Shown: positions 11,063 through 22,200, numbered from the stretch's first letter. The stretch is DNA of 64,000 nucleotides from Prorocentrum cordatum (GCA_963575745.1 CAUYUJ010015027.1:998393-1062392); one strand, 5' to 3'. Program-made: numbers and translations. The notes: generated by a model from the sequence alone, not told the origin.

Positions 11063-11540
11063 TCTTTCCCGCTGCGCGAGGAGCGCCCCCCTTGAGCGAC
11101 ACCGCCCCGTAGGCCCGCCATGGAGGCGAAAATTTCATTTTGAAAAGGAATGGCCATCCATCCTCCGAGCTCGAAGGAGTGCACCTCCTCTCGCTGTGAA
11201 AAAGTCACGGCACAAGGTTGATGGCCATGTTCGACCTCCAGGGGCCCAAACCAGGCCACGGGACCATCCAAAAAATGTATGATGAAAGATTCGACGCGGA
11301 GATCCTCATATGTGCATCTCATGCTCTTGCCCCACGTCTCGTTGAGGAGTTCTGTCTGTGAGCAGCTGGGTGTGAGAGCGAGTCGGCGTGGACCACGGGC
11401 GCGACAACGATGACGGCGACAGCGACGATGTCAGTGACGCCCTCCCCTTCTGGAAATCTTTCGGGAGAAATGAGGGAAGCACAAGTGGAAGAGCGAAGAA
11501 GCACTGAACCACCAAAAGAGAGAAGACTAAGTGAATCTGA
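11063..11540. other. degenerate repeat scraps, no gene
   Basis: About 11120-11290 carries TTTTGAAAAGGAATGGCCAT and CATCC remnants suggestive of the ~83-bp family in minus orientation. The rest is unassigned. Confidence 0.35.
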
Positions 11541-12240
11541 GCGTGGGTGATCGGATTGTGAGCGCATCTGAGTGTGAGTGCATCGATGTATGTTCGAGTG
11601 TGAGTGCGAACGAGTCCAGGTATGAGAGATTGTGGGTACGAGTGTGTCTGAGTACGCGTAAGTTTGGATACGGGTATGTTTGAGTGAGAGTGAGTCTGAG
11701 TGTGGGTAAGTCTGAGTGTGAGTGAGTACGAGAATGAGTTGATGAGCGCGAGTCTCAGTCTGAGCGGATATGAGTATGATTGAGTATGGTGACGAGTGAA
11801 CCTGAGGGTGGGCGAGTCCGAGTTCGAATGAGTCTGAGTCTGAGCGTGAATAAGCCTGAGCGTGAGCGAGTCAAGGTATAAGTATGATGAGTATGAGTTT
11901 GAGTATGGGCGGGTTTGAATAAGAGTGAGCTTGTGCATGACTAAGTCTGAGGGCGGGGGAACCCGAGTATGAGCGAGTGCGATTGTGAGCTAGTCTGAGT
12001 GTGAGTGAGCCTGTGTGAGCGAGCCTGAATATGAGCGAGTCTATGTATGAGCAAGCTTGGGTATGGGTGAGTATGAGCACTGTTGCGTTGGAGTGTGATA
12101 GATGAGCATGAGTGGGAAGAGATGCGGATGAGTAGGTCTGAGTGCGAGTGCCTCTGGGTGAAGAAGAGGAGGCGGAGGTGAGTGAGTGAGGTCCAGAAGC
12201 GTGCAGGTAACATGACTCCGAGACAAGCCGCCGAAATAGG
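11541..12240. repeat. degenerate hexamer satellite (GAGTNT)n, part 1
   Basis: Continuous 6-bp periodicity of GAGTGT, GAGTCT, GAGTAT and GAGTGA variants. Reverse-strand frames read as Ser/Thr/His/Leu repeats such as LTHTQTHS and are artefacts. Confidence 0.9.
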
Positions 12241-12600
12241 CAAAGCGCTTGAGACATTCCCACCATTTGGGCGCGAACGGGGCCTGGCAATACCCCTTGG
12301 TGGTTCCCCCCTGGAGTGTTACAACCAGCGCCTCGCCTGAGACATCCTCCCAACCTGCTGCGAAAGCAAAGGACGTTGGGCACCCCAAAAGGCAAACTGC
12401 TTGATACACTGGGCAATACCCCCTGGCGGCTCCCCTTTGGAGTGCTGAAGCCAGCGCCTCGCCTGCGACACCCCCCCAATCTGCTATGAAAGCAAAGGAC
12501 GTTGGGCACCCCAACAGGCAAACTGCTTGATACATCCCCACAGTCTGGGCGCGAACGGACCCGAGCGGTGGCTCCCCCCTTGGGGTGCTGAAGCCAGTAT
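12241..12600. repeat. three copies of a 126-142 bp unit inside the hexamer satellite
   Basis: GCAATACCCC at 12287 and 12413, and GG(T/C)GG(T/C)TCCCCcC near 12299, 12425 and 12567, mark three direct units sharing GCAAAGGACGTTGGGCACCC and AAACTGCTTGATACA. The block splits the hexamer satellite, as expected of an inserted or locally amplified sequence. Confidence 0.85.
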
Positions 12601-12900
12601 TATGGTCGAGACATCATCGCAGTCTGTGTGCGTGAGTGATTATGAGTGTGAAAGGGTCTGTTTGAGGAATTGATGTGGTTGAGTCAGAGTGATGAAGAGT
12701 AAGGCTGGGTATGAGTGCGCTTGAATATGAGTGAGTCTTGAGTGTAACTGAGTCTGAGTGCGAGTGAGTCTGAGTATGAGTGAGTCTGAATTTGTGTCAG
12801 CCTGAAGATGGGCGAGTCTGCGCTCGAGTGGGTCTGAGTGTGATGAAAGAGTGTGAGTGTGAGCACGAGGAGAAGAAGGTAGGTTGGAGGAGAGGGAGGG
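12601..12900. repeat. degenerate hexamer satellite, part 2
   Basis: The GAGTNT periodicity resumes from about 12630 and fades by about 12870 into GGA-rich sequence. Confidence 0.85.
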
Positions 12901-12949
12901 AGGAATATCCGACGCGGTCTGAGTAATAACAAGGACCCCATGTTAGGAT

Positions 12950-13390
12950 ATGGGGAAAAGCCCGTCCCGGGGGATGGGGTCGAGACCCTTTGGGAGCCCA
13001 CGTGATAGAAAAAACACGACCCCGGAGTTTGGGAAGGCGTGTTCATGAAGTGCGGGGAGTTGTTTGGAACGCTTTGTAGCGGAACATCCCTGCATCCGTC
13101 GAATTGTCGTTGGTGGAAAAAGATGAGGGTGTCTGAGGCGAGAGCCCATGTTTGAAACATGACAGTGTTCCACCCGTGTATGTGTTGAACAATGGTATAC
13201 GTGTGGTGGCAAAGTTGACGAAGATCTCAGGCGTGAGACCCGTTTTGAAGAGGATACGACTTCCATCCGTAGTTGTTGCGTGATGCCCAATGTCTTTCAA
13301 TTCACACTGAGGAAGTTCACAGCGAGAGCGTCATTTCGAAAATCGACTGCCTTCCATCCGTGTGACAGGTTGGCCATGTCATACCCATCC
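12950..13390 (-). repeat. degenerate ~83-bp repeats, minus orientation
   Basis: Recurring family marks: GGCGTGAGACCCGTTTTGAA, CTTCCATCCGT, GCGAGAGCGTCATTTCGAAAA and GCCTTCCATCCGTGTGA, about 80 bp apart. Confidence 0.55.
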
Positions 13391-14775
13391 TAGTAAGCCG
13401 ACCCCTTTTTTCGGGTCTCCTCGGCGTATGCAATTGGTTCCTTTCCCAAGCCCCTTATCCCCGGGAGCCTAGTGTGGCGGGCTTGGAGGGGAAAGGGTTG
13501 GTGGCGGCGGGCCAATCAGCCTCCACTGCCCATCATATTTGATCGTTTGAATGATTTAGGGATACTTGCTTTCTCCAGCTCCTAAACGCCCACGACGGCC
13601 CAAGAGGCACCATGATCGCCCCATCAGAGCTGCTGGACGGCTAAAGAGGCGTCCAAGAGGGCCCCACGAGCCGCCCCAGCGGGGGAAGCAGAACTCGCTT
13701 TGGGAGCCTCTTCCCCCGAGGTAGCCCCAAGAGGCCCCCAGATGTCCCCAAGTTCTTCGAAGGCGAGGTCATTCATGGAACGGTCCACCTGTACCGCCAT
13801 CCCCCAACGCGTGTTCCCCGCCAAGGTCGGGCTGGGCCTAGCCTTCTTCTTGCTCCTGATCCACAACAACTTCAATTGGGCTTCCCCGCTGGGAAGGGAA
13901 GCACGGCGGGGGAGGAGGAAGAGGACGGGACCGAGGGGCGAGGTAGGGTCCAGGCTTCTGGGCTGTTTGGGCTCATTTTGGTCGTCTGGGAATATTTGAA
14001 GACTTGGGGCCCCGTCCGGCGATGGAGTTGACGACCACCATGACAACGACGCCGACGACGACGACGCCAACAACGACGTCGACGGCGATGAGAAGAGCGA
14101 ATGTGTTCACATTTCTCCCAGCACTCTTGTGTTGGTGGGCCCTTGTTCTCAGCGCTTACGCACGACACTCGCGCAGATCGCACCCCATAGCTAGCTCCAC
14201 CCACGTACGGCACCAGGGAAGGGGAACTGCAGAGCGTCGCCCAGCCCCAAAGTCGCACCACGTAGTGAGCGCCACTTGCGGTACTTGCATCAAGTTTGCA
14301 AGCGGGGCCAGTCAGGCATGCTCCGTTTGGTTTACGACTATCCACGGGGACTGGGCGGCGCACCAGCCCACATTTGCCGAACCACCCCTTGCAGGAGGGG
14401 TAAGCAGCCAGCCGAAAATAGGACAACAAGGGCAACAGAGTCGAGTGGTGGAGCGCCAAGGTCACTGAAAAGAACAAATGAGGACCTATCGGAAAGGAAA
14501 GCCACTGCACCCGTGGCCACGCTCACACTTGCAGCCGTAGCGTTGGACAAACATTGTCTTGTGTGGATCCCTCCCTCTCCTTCTTAACCGCTTCGCTGTG
14601 GACTACAGATTCGGGGCAAGGCCCGTCCCTCGACTCTGGATTGCATGTCGAATCGATAACATATGGTCGCGCGATTGGCCTCATAGTTGGATCCAGCTGC
14701 GTGCGTCTGGAGCAGTGGTATAATCTGCAAGGCCAGGAGTAGCGACAGATATGGCTTTTGAGGTTTACAGAAAAG
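13391..14775. other. no gene; reversed CCTCTTGG repeat and (GAC)n tract
   Basis: About 13560-13770 holds CCCAAGAGGC-type units, the reverse complement of the 1.6-2.2 kb family. A GAC/ACG tract occupies 14040-14100. A weak stem (CCTTTCCCAAGCCC near 13440 against GGGCTTGGAGGGGAAAGG near 13480) is visible. No coding region recognised. Confidence 0.5.
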
Positions 14776-14783
14776 GGCATCAT

Positions 14784-14824
<41 letters not shown>

Positions 14825-14853
14825 GCATCATCAGCATCGCCATCATCATCTTC
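14776..14853. repeat. (CAT)n(CAG)n microsatellite abutting LINE-A
   Basis: About nine CAT triplets, about nine CAG triplets, then interrupted CAT/CGC. It ends exactly where the leader-like sequence begins. Confidence 0.9.
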
Positions 14854-14875
14854 AGCGTTGCCATGTTGGCTCAAG
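14854..14875 (+). other. relict spliced leader (DinoSL) at the LINE-A 5' end
   Basis: Nineteen of 22 positions match the dinoflagellate spliced leader as I know it, including an exact GCCAT and TTGGCTCAAG; mismatches are at leader positions 2, 6 and 12. It is followed by an ~89-bp untranslated-like stretch and then the ATG at 14965. In a genome, a leader joined to a coding region indicates a trans-spliced mRNA copied back into DNA. Confidence 0.7.
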
Positions 14876-14964
14876 GGCGCGCGACGTGGGGCCCTTGCAG
14901 CCCCCCTGTTTCCATTAAGTTTCTTCTTCCCGAGTCTGTGTTTTGCCCGTCTTTCCTTCGTGCG

Positions 14965-15921
14965 ATGGGAGACCCCTTCGGCGAGGAGGTCGCGGGGCAG
15001 CCTCCGCTCCAGCGGGCGCGCGTGGGTGACATCATGGACCTCGATGGTGACGCCAGACGGGCCCCTGCCCCAGGGACCCCAGGTGGAGGAGTGACTCTCG
15101 ACCCGACTTTCGGTCTCGGTCGCGAGGCAGCTGCGATGGTCAATTCGATCAAGGCGGCCCTGAATCCAGATTTCAGCAACATCACACGAGATGTCGAGAA
15201 CGTACGCACCCAGCTGACGAACATGAGTCTGGAGGTGGACCTGATGACCACAAGAATGGACTCGTTCTCTTCCCGCGTCGACAAGACCGGTCAGAATGTG
15301 CAGGACCTCCTGAAAAGGACAGCCGTCCTGGACAGGGTTGGGTACCAAAGACACGTCGCCAGATTATTGTTGTGGGTGGTTTTCCGACAGAAACCGAGAA
15401 GGCTGTGATATTGACAGAGATACGTAAGTTTGTTTCGTTGAACTCCCAGCTTCCAGCATGGACGGGACCAGACCTCGCGGAGGACATCTACACACTGGAA
15501 CCGCTCGCCTCGCTCGGAAAGATAAAGTTCAGATCCTCCCGGAACATGTGGACCTTCCCGAAGCCCTTCAAAGGCCACAAGTTCCAGTTCCAGGGCAAAA
15601 ACCTCTTTCATCCGATAGGCAGCACGGAGGACGAGAGACAGATGAGTAAGAGGACTTCGGCCGCCCGCAACGTCGTCGTGAAGCACCTGCAGGAAGCGAA
15701 CACCCCCGGGCCAAACCCTACGAGAGAGGACATGATACACGGTGCCGTGCGACCGGGACGGAGGCATCGTGCGAGTCCGCTCCAGAGACGGCCAGATCAC
15801 GAGGCTCTACGAGGCGAACAGGTCCACGGGGCTCTTCGAGGTTTCTTCCCAGGCCGACGCCACCGCTTTGAACCTCCGCTATGCAGAGCACCTGCAGGAC
15901 ATCAATTTAGGCGTGCGCTGA
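14965..15921 (+). pseudogene. LINE-A ORF1-like protein, two frameshifts
   Basis: Start chosen at the ATG after the leader (MGDPFGEEVAG). Frame 1 carries MDLDGDARRAP and a helical NITRDVENVRTQLTNMSLEV segment typical of an ORF1 coiled coil. Near 15340 the sense continues in another frame as QIIVVGGFPTETEKAVILTE and an RRM-like or nucleic-acid-binding segment including KIKFRSSRNMWTFPKPFKGH. Near 15745 a second shift leads to GGIVRVRSRDGQITRLYEA and a stop at 15919-15921. It would bind element RNA. The next frame (EEP) opens 4 bases later. The family assignment rests on position and composition, so it is moderate. Confidence 0.65.
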
Positions 15922-15924
15922 GAA

Positions 15925-16740
15925 GTGGGACCAACAGTGCCCCAGGGGCGGTGCTGTACAGTCCGAGTTATCTCATGGAATGCGCGAAGCATCGGGAATG
16001 AATTCAACATGTGTTGCACAGACCTGGAGGCGGAGGAGCAGTGGGGTGTTCTTCTCCTTCAGGAGGCAGTCTGCTCCGAGACCTTCCAGATTAGTGCCTT
16101 GGACGGCGGCCACATCTCATTTGTTTCGAGCTCCAATGAAGGGGCGTAGAAGGACTGCCATCATCTTCCATCGCTCGTTTGAGGGCGACGTCGACGCTAC
16201 CTTCAAACAGCGGGGTGAAGCCATATCCGTGGGGCTCAGGTGGGGCCCGCAGAGTATCCTCTTCGCCTGTGCTCATCTACCTCCTCACCAAAATGTAGGC
16301 GAGTAGAATCAGAGTGTTGATCACTTCCGTGAATTAATCGATGAACGCTCGCACGACTACCTATTGATTGGTGTGGATGCTAGGTTACCGTCGGGAATCG
16401 TCAACGATCTCGTCGCCCCAAATTTCCTGGACTTCGTTAAGACTCGTGTCATCACTCTCTTCCACACCATGGACTCCGCTCCCCAGGATTGTTGGACTTG
16501 TCACTACGTTGACAGGCTTGGTTCCCCCGCTCAGCAGATCGACTACATCGGAGTTTCTCGAGACCTCCTCGATCGCCAGATCAAGTTTGAATTATCCTTG
16601 CCTGCGTCCGCGGCCACGGAGTCGGACCACAGCCCGATCTGCGTCACGCTGCAGGATTGCGAGGTGCAGGCCCCGCTCAGGCCGTTCCTCGCTGGGGCGG
16701 AGGATACAGGATGCTGGTACCCTAACAAGATCTGCGATGA
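15925..16740 (+). pseudogene. LINE-A EEP-type endonuclease domain, frameshifted
   Basis: The start of the domain is VRVISWNARSIGNEF (Asn of the metal site) and a catalytic-Glu motif VLLLQEAV follows. After a break near 16147 the sense shifts to RTAIIFHRSFEGDVDA and HLPPH. It resumes at about 16315 as LLIGVDARLPSGIV, and SDHSPI at 16622-16639 supplies the final Asp-His. These four blocks in order are the signature of apurinic-like endonucleases of LINEs, which nick the target DNA to prime reverse transcription. At least two frame breaks are present. Confidence 0.85.
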
Positions 16741-16784
16741 ATAGGGGGCCCTTCTTTTCCCAGTACAAGAGCTCAAACCTGAAA

Positions 16785-17370
16785 GGGGGGCCTGGGCCTG
16801 GCGCATCAGGACCGACGGGGGCTTTACCAAGGGACGCCGTATTCCGAAGCGAGTGGAAACGAAAGCTGGATGGGGTTTTGCTATTTCTCCTCTGGGATGC
16901 GATGCTCCTGCCAACAGGTCTCAGGCATTGCTACTCGCCAGTGGGCCCGTCACGGACGACCCACGGCACGCGGCGCGCATCGGCGCAGCTCGCAGGGCCA
17001 ACGGCACGGCCGAGATCGCGGCCTTGATCGAGCGCAATTTCTGGCTTCCGGAACAGGGACAGCATCAACTCGCTCTATCGGTTCTACCAGACACCTGCAA
17101 ACGATGGCGATCCGACAGGTTCCTGTTCCCGTTGGAAGCATCTTGCGCATCCACGTCGACGCGACGCATGCGAGCCTAGCCGCCGAGGGAAAGACACGAC
17201 CGAAATATAACGCTATCCTGGCTTATCTCGATCGGCATCTTTCACCGGCAAGTTCGCAATGCGATCGTGCGACTTTCGCACGGGGCCGTTCGCCGCAGGC
17301 CGAACACGTCGGGAACGATTTCGCTGATTATTTGGTCAAACAGGGACCCAAGCTCGAAGCTGACGCACCG
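16785..17370 (+). pseudogene. LINE-A RNase H-like domain, frameshifted
   Basis: Visible blocks are RTDGGFTKG (first Asp), AGWGFAISP, a TAEIAALIE motif with the expected Glu, RIHVDATHAS and, in the closing block, HVGNDFADYLVKQG (final Asp helix). RNase H would degrade RNA in the RNA-DNA hybrid. The domain directly follows the EEP block with no RT core between, which is not the usual EEP-RT-RNase H order of LINEs. Frame changes lie near 17040-17110. Confidence 0.6.
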
Positions 17371-17689
17371 AAGTGGACTTGCCCAGCGCAGGTGGACGGG
17401 AACCAAGAAGATTTGATCCGTCTGCTCGATGGCGCCCAACAGCTCAGCCAACCGATTCACAGGCTGATGCAACGCCAACAAAAGAGACTCGAAGTCAGCT
17501 GCTCGTCGCTCCTCATCGGGGACTTCTCGGAGACGACGCTTCCCTCGCCCATGCCACGCGCGGGCGCAGAAGGGAAAATCCCCCGACCCTGGGCCCGTTC
17601 ACGAACGCGGTAGTTAGCGTTGCTCCTCGATGTCGTCGAGGCTGCCCCGGGCGCTCTCCGGGCGCGGCCCCGCTAGGCGATCGCCCGGC
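17371..17689. other. LINE-A spacer, no domain recognised
   Basis: Frame 16870-17613 continues with VDGNQEDLIRLLDGAQQL and similar plausible protein, but I recognise no motif. No RT palm motifs (Y/F-x-D-D) are visible. Confidence 0.4.
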
Positions 17690-18230
17690 AGCGCGAGCTT
17701 GAGATCTACAGCGACAGCTACGCGTGGAGGCGGGGAGCCACATGCGCAAGCCCTTAAGAAACGAGAGCATCAAAGTTTTTGGAGCGACGATTTCACACGA
17801 TGGGGGCGACGAGACGGCCATGGAGTACATGATATCTCAGGCTTGGAAGACTTGGTTCAAGTGGCGCTCGGTCTTCTGCCAGCACCACACACCCTATGAG
17901 AAGCGGCTCCGCTCGCGCGACAGCATAGTGCGCAACGGTCTGTTTTGGGGAGCCAAAGTGCGGGCACTCAGACAGGGCCACTTCGCAAAGTTCTGAAGCC
18001 CCCAGGACACCATGCACAGAAGAGTTCTCGGTTTCAGAAAGACTCCGGACGAGCCCCGGGAGCAGTTCCTGCACCGTGCGCGCGAAAAGATCAATGCGAT
18101 GAGAAAAAGACTCGATATCCTCGACTGGTGCGACTATCTAGTGACAGCGCAGCATCGGTGGGCAGGACATATTGAACAAATGGGCCAGAGCGACCCCGCC
18201 CGTCTGACCCCCCAGGTCCTCCATTTTCGC
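17690..18230 (+). pseudogene. LINE-A reverse transcriptase C-terminal region
   Basis: Blocks IKVFGATISHDGGDETAMEY, SQAWKTWFKWRSVFC, HRRVLGFRKTPDEPREQFL and DWCDYLVTAQHRWAGHI are characteristic of the region after the RT palm in LINEs: a 'lG..is....' block, a thumb helix, and a final RWAGHI-type motif. They lie in two frames with a break near 18000. The upstream palm is missing. Confidence 0.7.
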
Positions 18231-18850
18231 GATGCCAGGTTCCTTCGTCGGCGAGAGGCGGTTCTTGGTCGCGGCCGACAAGGCCACTCGCGTAAGCTTG
18301 GCCCTTGGAGGTGGGAGCCCTTTCTTTCTCGCTGCCCCCACCTCGCCCAACCATGGAATTGCGTTGCGCGATCTCCAGAGCATTGGCACCGTAGCATCCA
18401 GACAGTTGTGCAATGGCGTTCGGTTGCGCACGTTTAGCACGGCGCATGATTGCAGTCCGCCGCCTCTCCCACCTCCAGTCAGGGCCGAGACCCGTCTCGA
18501 GGAGCATACATACATGCATGCATACATTATCGTCATCATCATCATCATCATCGGCATCACCATCATCAAGATCATCATCAGCGTCATCATCACCATCATC
18601 ATACAGCCATCGAAGTTGCCGCCCTCAACCTCACCCTCCTCGTCACCCCGCACTCAAGTCCCCCTTCTCTTCCTGATCACCCCCCCCCCCCCCTCCCCTC
18701 CGCAGCCACTTTGGCCCCAGATGGCACGCCGTCGCGAGCCCAGCGTGGACGCCGCTAGTCCGCGGCCAGCCCCATCAGTTTTGCAGCCATGCCCAAGGAC
18801 GAGCTGCCGTCCAGTCCTACGTTCTTCCCCAGCGTTGCAGGCCGAGTTTT
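18231..18850. other. no gene; (ATC)n microsatellite
   Basis: A CATCAT-type tract lies at about 18528-18605. The rest is low-complexity proline/serine-coding DNA without a recognised product. Confidence 0.5.
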
Positions 18851-18853
18851 GCC

Positions 18854-19734
18854 GTGCGTCTCGCGAGCTTCGCGCCGAGCATTCACGTCGCCTCGCGCCC
18901 CGCGACGAGCCCCCACATTCCCGCATCGAGCCCCGCGCCGCGCATCCATATCGCCCCATCGCGCGCCGCCCCGCCCCAGTCCAGAAGAGTCAGTCAAGCG
19001 CGCAGCGGTCTCGCAGAGGACCTGGCCAGTGACGAATCGTCGAACAGCATCCTCATACCAGCTGCCAGTACTACGACATCACGTCCGCCGCTTCCTCCGA
19101 TAGAAACGACCTCTCCAACCGCTCCACGCCCCGCAGCCGCCGCGACGACCGACGCCATCGTCGAGAAGATTCGCGCCGCGGCGAACGTCGCCATGAGGAC
19201 CGCCAGCATCGCGCAGAAGAAGCCCGCAGAGAGGGCCGACGTGCTGCTCGCGAGCTCCTCGAACACGACGGCCACATTGGATTCGCTAATTAACGGCTCA
19301 ATGTTCCACACAATGCTTAGCATGCTACCGAGTCCTTTTCGCAAGATTAACCTGATCGGAATGGCGAGTTGGCGCCCGCCCCCTGTCATTCAATCTGCAT
19401 AAATTCTAGCTGTCGCCTCTGCCGCACGGTCTGCGGCAGCAGCGTTTGCAGGCTCCCGGGAGACTTTCGCCGATCGCCTCGCCGAACTGTCATGGGAAGA
19501 AACAGCGCTACAGAACGCTTCCCGCTGGCAGGCAGGCGCTTGGTCTCCACCATGTTGGTCTTCCCAGACAGCCATCGTGCAGCACTACCGCTTTCGCATG
19601 CGCCGCGAAGCTCAGCTGCCATTCTCCAGCCAGTCTATTGCTGCTGCCGCCCGCGCTGCCCACAATGAGCAGAGAGAGAGAGAGAGAGAGAGAGAGATGC
19701 GGCAGCAGCGAACCCGCCCCGACGTGCCAAGTTC
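18854..19734 (+). pseudogene. retroelement-like coding remnant upstream of LINE-B tail
   Basis: Two forward frames (18854-19402 and about 19403-19670) have Ala/Pro/Ser-rich but protein-like composition, for example DAIVEKIRAAANVAMRTASI and SRETFADRLAELSWEETAL. They lead towards the LINE-B C-terminal tail in the same strand. A (GA)n tract at 19671-19697 interrupts them. No domain is recognised; linkage to LINE-B is inferred from adjacency. Confidence 0.3.
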
Positions 19735-20305
19735 CAACGTATCTATTCAGCCAAGCTTCGCGACCAGTCTTTCAAGTCTCCCTTCACGGCCACGCTTGCC
19801 AAGCGCCTCCTTGCCTGGGGCCTCCAAGCGCCCCTGGTACCTCATGAGCTACAGAGGCGCTGGGAGGCACTGACCGACACTCAAGCAATTGCGCCCGAGT
19901 TGGCGCTGGGCCACACTCAAGACCCTTAGCGGTGGATGGACGACCACGGCTAGAATGCATATTCTACAGCAGCGCAAGTGCGCGTTGGGATGCACGGACG
20001 CACTTGACTCATTCCTGCACTACCTCTCGTGCCCCGCCCTTTCGAGGCTCCTCTGGCTCCCCGACCCCCCCCCCCTCGTCCAATCAACGCTGTCGGCATG
20101 GGGGCTGGGCCCCGCCGCAGCACATGCAGCTGACCCCACCAGCCCCATGTCGCTGCCGTCTACGATCTCAAGGATCGTTCTGGCATTCCATATTTGCAAT
20201 GAGATGAAAAACGCTGCCAGCGCGCGCACGGCGATTGTCTCGCAAGCAGACCTTGTCGCCTCGCGCCGCGCTGCTCTCGCATTATTATTCAAGTATTGGA
20301 GCTAG
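19735..20305 (+). pseudogene. LINE-B C-terminal zinc-finger tail
   Basis: The sense begins KLRDQSFKSPFTATLAKRLL, then shifts near 19925 to LSGGWTTTARMH followed by a C-x3-C-x7-H-x4-C cluster (CALGC...H YLSC). The R-M-H plus cysteine/histidine cluster is the usual end of dinoflagellate-type LINE polyproteins, thought to bind element RNA or DNA. The frame ends at a stop near 20303-20305. No RT core is attached. Confidence 0.65.
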
Positions 20306-20832
20306 GCCAGAGCACAGCGGTTGAGACTAACTCTTTGCCCTCTTCTCGTTCGTGCTCGTGCCCGCCTGCCCTCTTCTTTTCTCAGGGTACCCATACTCCT
20401 CCCCTCCCACCCCACGCTGGACCGCATCCGGCGCTTCTGGCGGTGATCCAAGCCGCGCCTCTGCGTGCAGGGCGCCGCCCCGCGGCTCCCGGGCGCATGT
20501 ACGAGGACGCTCTTCCGCGACCTCATCCACCGCATCATCGGCTTGACTTCGCCTGGGAGCATGGCCAGATGGCGACGATTCCAGAAATCCGCGAGCTTCA
20601 GATCATGCTCACGCCGTCCAGTTGCTTCCAGTTGCGCTCTGGCTTGCGCAACGCCCCGCGGTACTACCGCCAGCTCGGCACTAGGGACGCGCGGTCATGT
20701 TCATGCCACCTGCATCCGGATCTGCCCCGCCACCGCTCACCAGATGGCATTCGGCATACTTGGCCCTGGCATGCACACCTCTAAAACCTTCGTTTCCTCC
20801 CAGCGCACACTAGCGTCGCCACATCGCGGTCT
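20306..20832. other. no gene recognised
   Basis: Forward frames cross it but none shows a recognisable motif; composition is similar to the flanking retroelement DNA, so it may be eroded element sequence. Confidence 0.35.
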
Positions 20833-22200
20833 ATGTTCTCCGCGTCGTGCAATCGAGTTCTTCGGCGGGTCTGCCGGGCCCTAGGCCTGCACTGCTTGGA
20901 TGCCACCCTCGCCCATTACACGGAGGTGGCGCTCGACACCACAGATTTCGCCAGCCTCCCGCAGCAGGTGGACTTCAAACCCATCGGGCACGAGGCCATC
21001 GCGGTCGGCCGGAGGCTCACACGCGGATTCACAGTGGAGGACCTCCAGAAGAAGCGACACGTCCTCATCGCGGAATGCCCGCGCCGAGCCCAGCTCCTGT
21101 GCCAAGAGCTTTTCGGCGTGGACGGCTCCGATCGATTCTAGCATCCAGTATTTCCCAGGCCTTGAGGCCAACTAAGGTGCTCCAGCAGGCTTCCGCCGTG
21201 GCGGGCATCCGCCCCCACCTGCAGCCCGCCGTGCTCTCACGCCCTGGCTCCAGGCGAATGGCGGCTGCCTTGAGGGACGCCCGACAGCCGCCGGCCACTG
21301 GCAGATCGCTCAAGGTCCTCAAGGTGGCCAACCCGCCCTCTGGAGGCCCTCGGGGCGCGGGTCAGCTCGGCGTGCATCCCCTCCGTCGAGCACTTCAGTG
21401 CACTTCCCCCCATGGGGCCGCGAGGAAATGCGGAAGCGACGTCACGAACTGCTTTTCCAACATCCCCCACACGCTGGTGCGCACGTCATGGCACCACTAC
21501 TGGTTCGTGCTGTCCGCGCTGGACACAGAGATTATCCCCGCCCCCCGCTGGCGCGGGCAGGGCCCTGAGGCTCGCCGTCGGCTCCCTGATCGGCCGCACC
21601 ATCGACGGCCTTGCCATGGGCAGCTCCCTCGCCAGAGCACCCAAGCGAATGGTCCTGGTGTACTCGGACGTCGTCTTCCATGCGTCGCTCAACTCGTCTG
21701 CCCCTGGCCCGCACGCCTGAAGGGAGAGGGTCTGGTACGTGGACGTCTTGGGAGTCCAGATCATCGCCCTGGAGTCGCGGTACATGAACAACTACATTTG
21801 CATCTGGAAGGGCCCGCCCAGCTTGCAAGAGGCATTCGCCAGCCAGATCGACTCAGTCGTCGCTTCCTGGTCTGGGCAGCGCTACCCGTTGCCAAGCGAG
21901 CCCAACCATGCACGTCACCCTGTTCGACAACGGCACCGTCGCCGCGCGCCCAGCGTCTGTGGATCCGCCGGGCTACGATGGACATTTCGATTTCCTACCA
22001 TTCCTGCACTATTGCAGCTTCGTAACAGTCCACATACAGCGCCTCATCGTCTTAGGGGCGCTAGCCCAGGTGGACCGCTTCACCATCCCCGAAGAGACCA
22101 AGCCGGAGGCGCTCCTCGAGCTCGCTCGTGTTCTCCTGGCCTGTCTGGGGTTTCCTGCAGTTTTTGATGAACCTCTGGATATTGAGCCGCCGGGGCGTTA
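20833..22200 (+). pseudogene. decayed reverse-transcriptase-like gene of uncertain class
   Basis: Four RT-like blocks appear in order but in shifting frames. DVTNCFSNIPHTL near 21438 is like motif A with an Asp and an aromatic. GRTIDGLAMGSSLAR near 21595 is like motif B with the G..MGS core. VWYVDVLGVQIIAL near 21732 is like motif C with one Asp of the usual pair missing. The final block has HIQRLIVLGALAQVDRF and LELARVLLACLGFP. The MGS core and the order fit Penelope-like or related elements better than LTR or LINE RTs, but no GIY-YIG nuclease is visible. At least three frameshifts. Confidence 0.5.

Larger units (their letters stand above)
14854..18230 (+). mobile_element. decayed non-LTR retrotransposon (LINE-A)
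   Basis: In order: leader relict, ORF1-like protein, endonuclease/exonuclease/phosphatase (EEP) endonuclease, RNase H-like domain, and the C-terminal thumb/tail region of a reverse transcriptase. Several frameshifts and stops break every part. The RT catalytic core (fingers/palm, YxDD) is not visible between RNase H and the tail, so an internal loss is likely. This element makes a nick with its EEP domain and copies its RNA at the target when active; this copy cannot be active. Confidence 0.85.
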
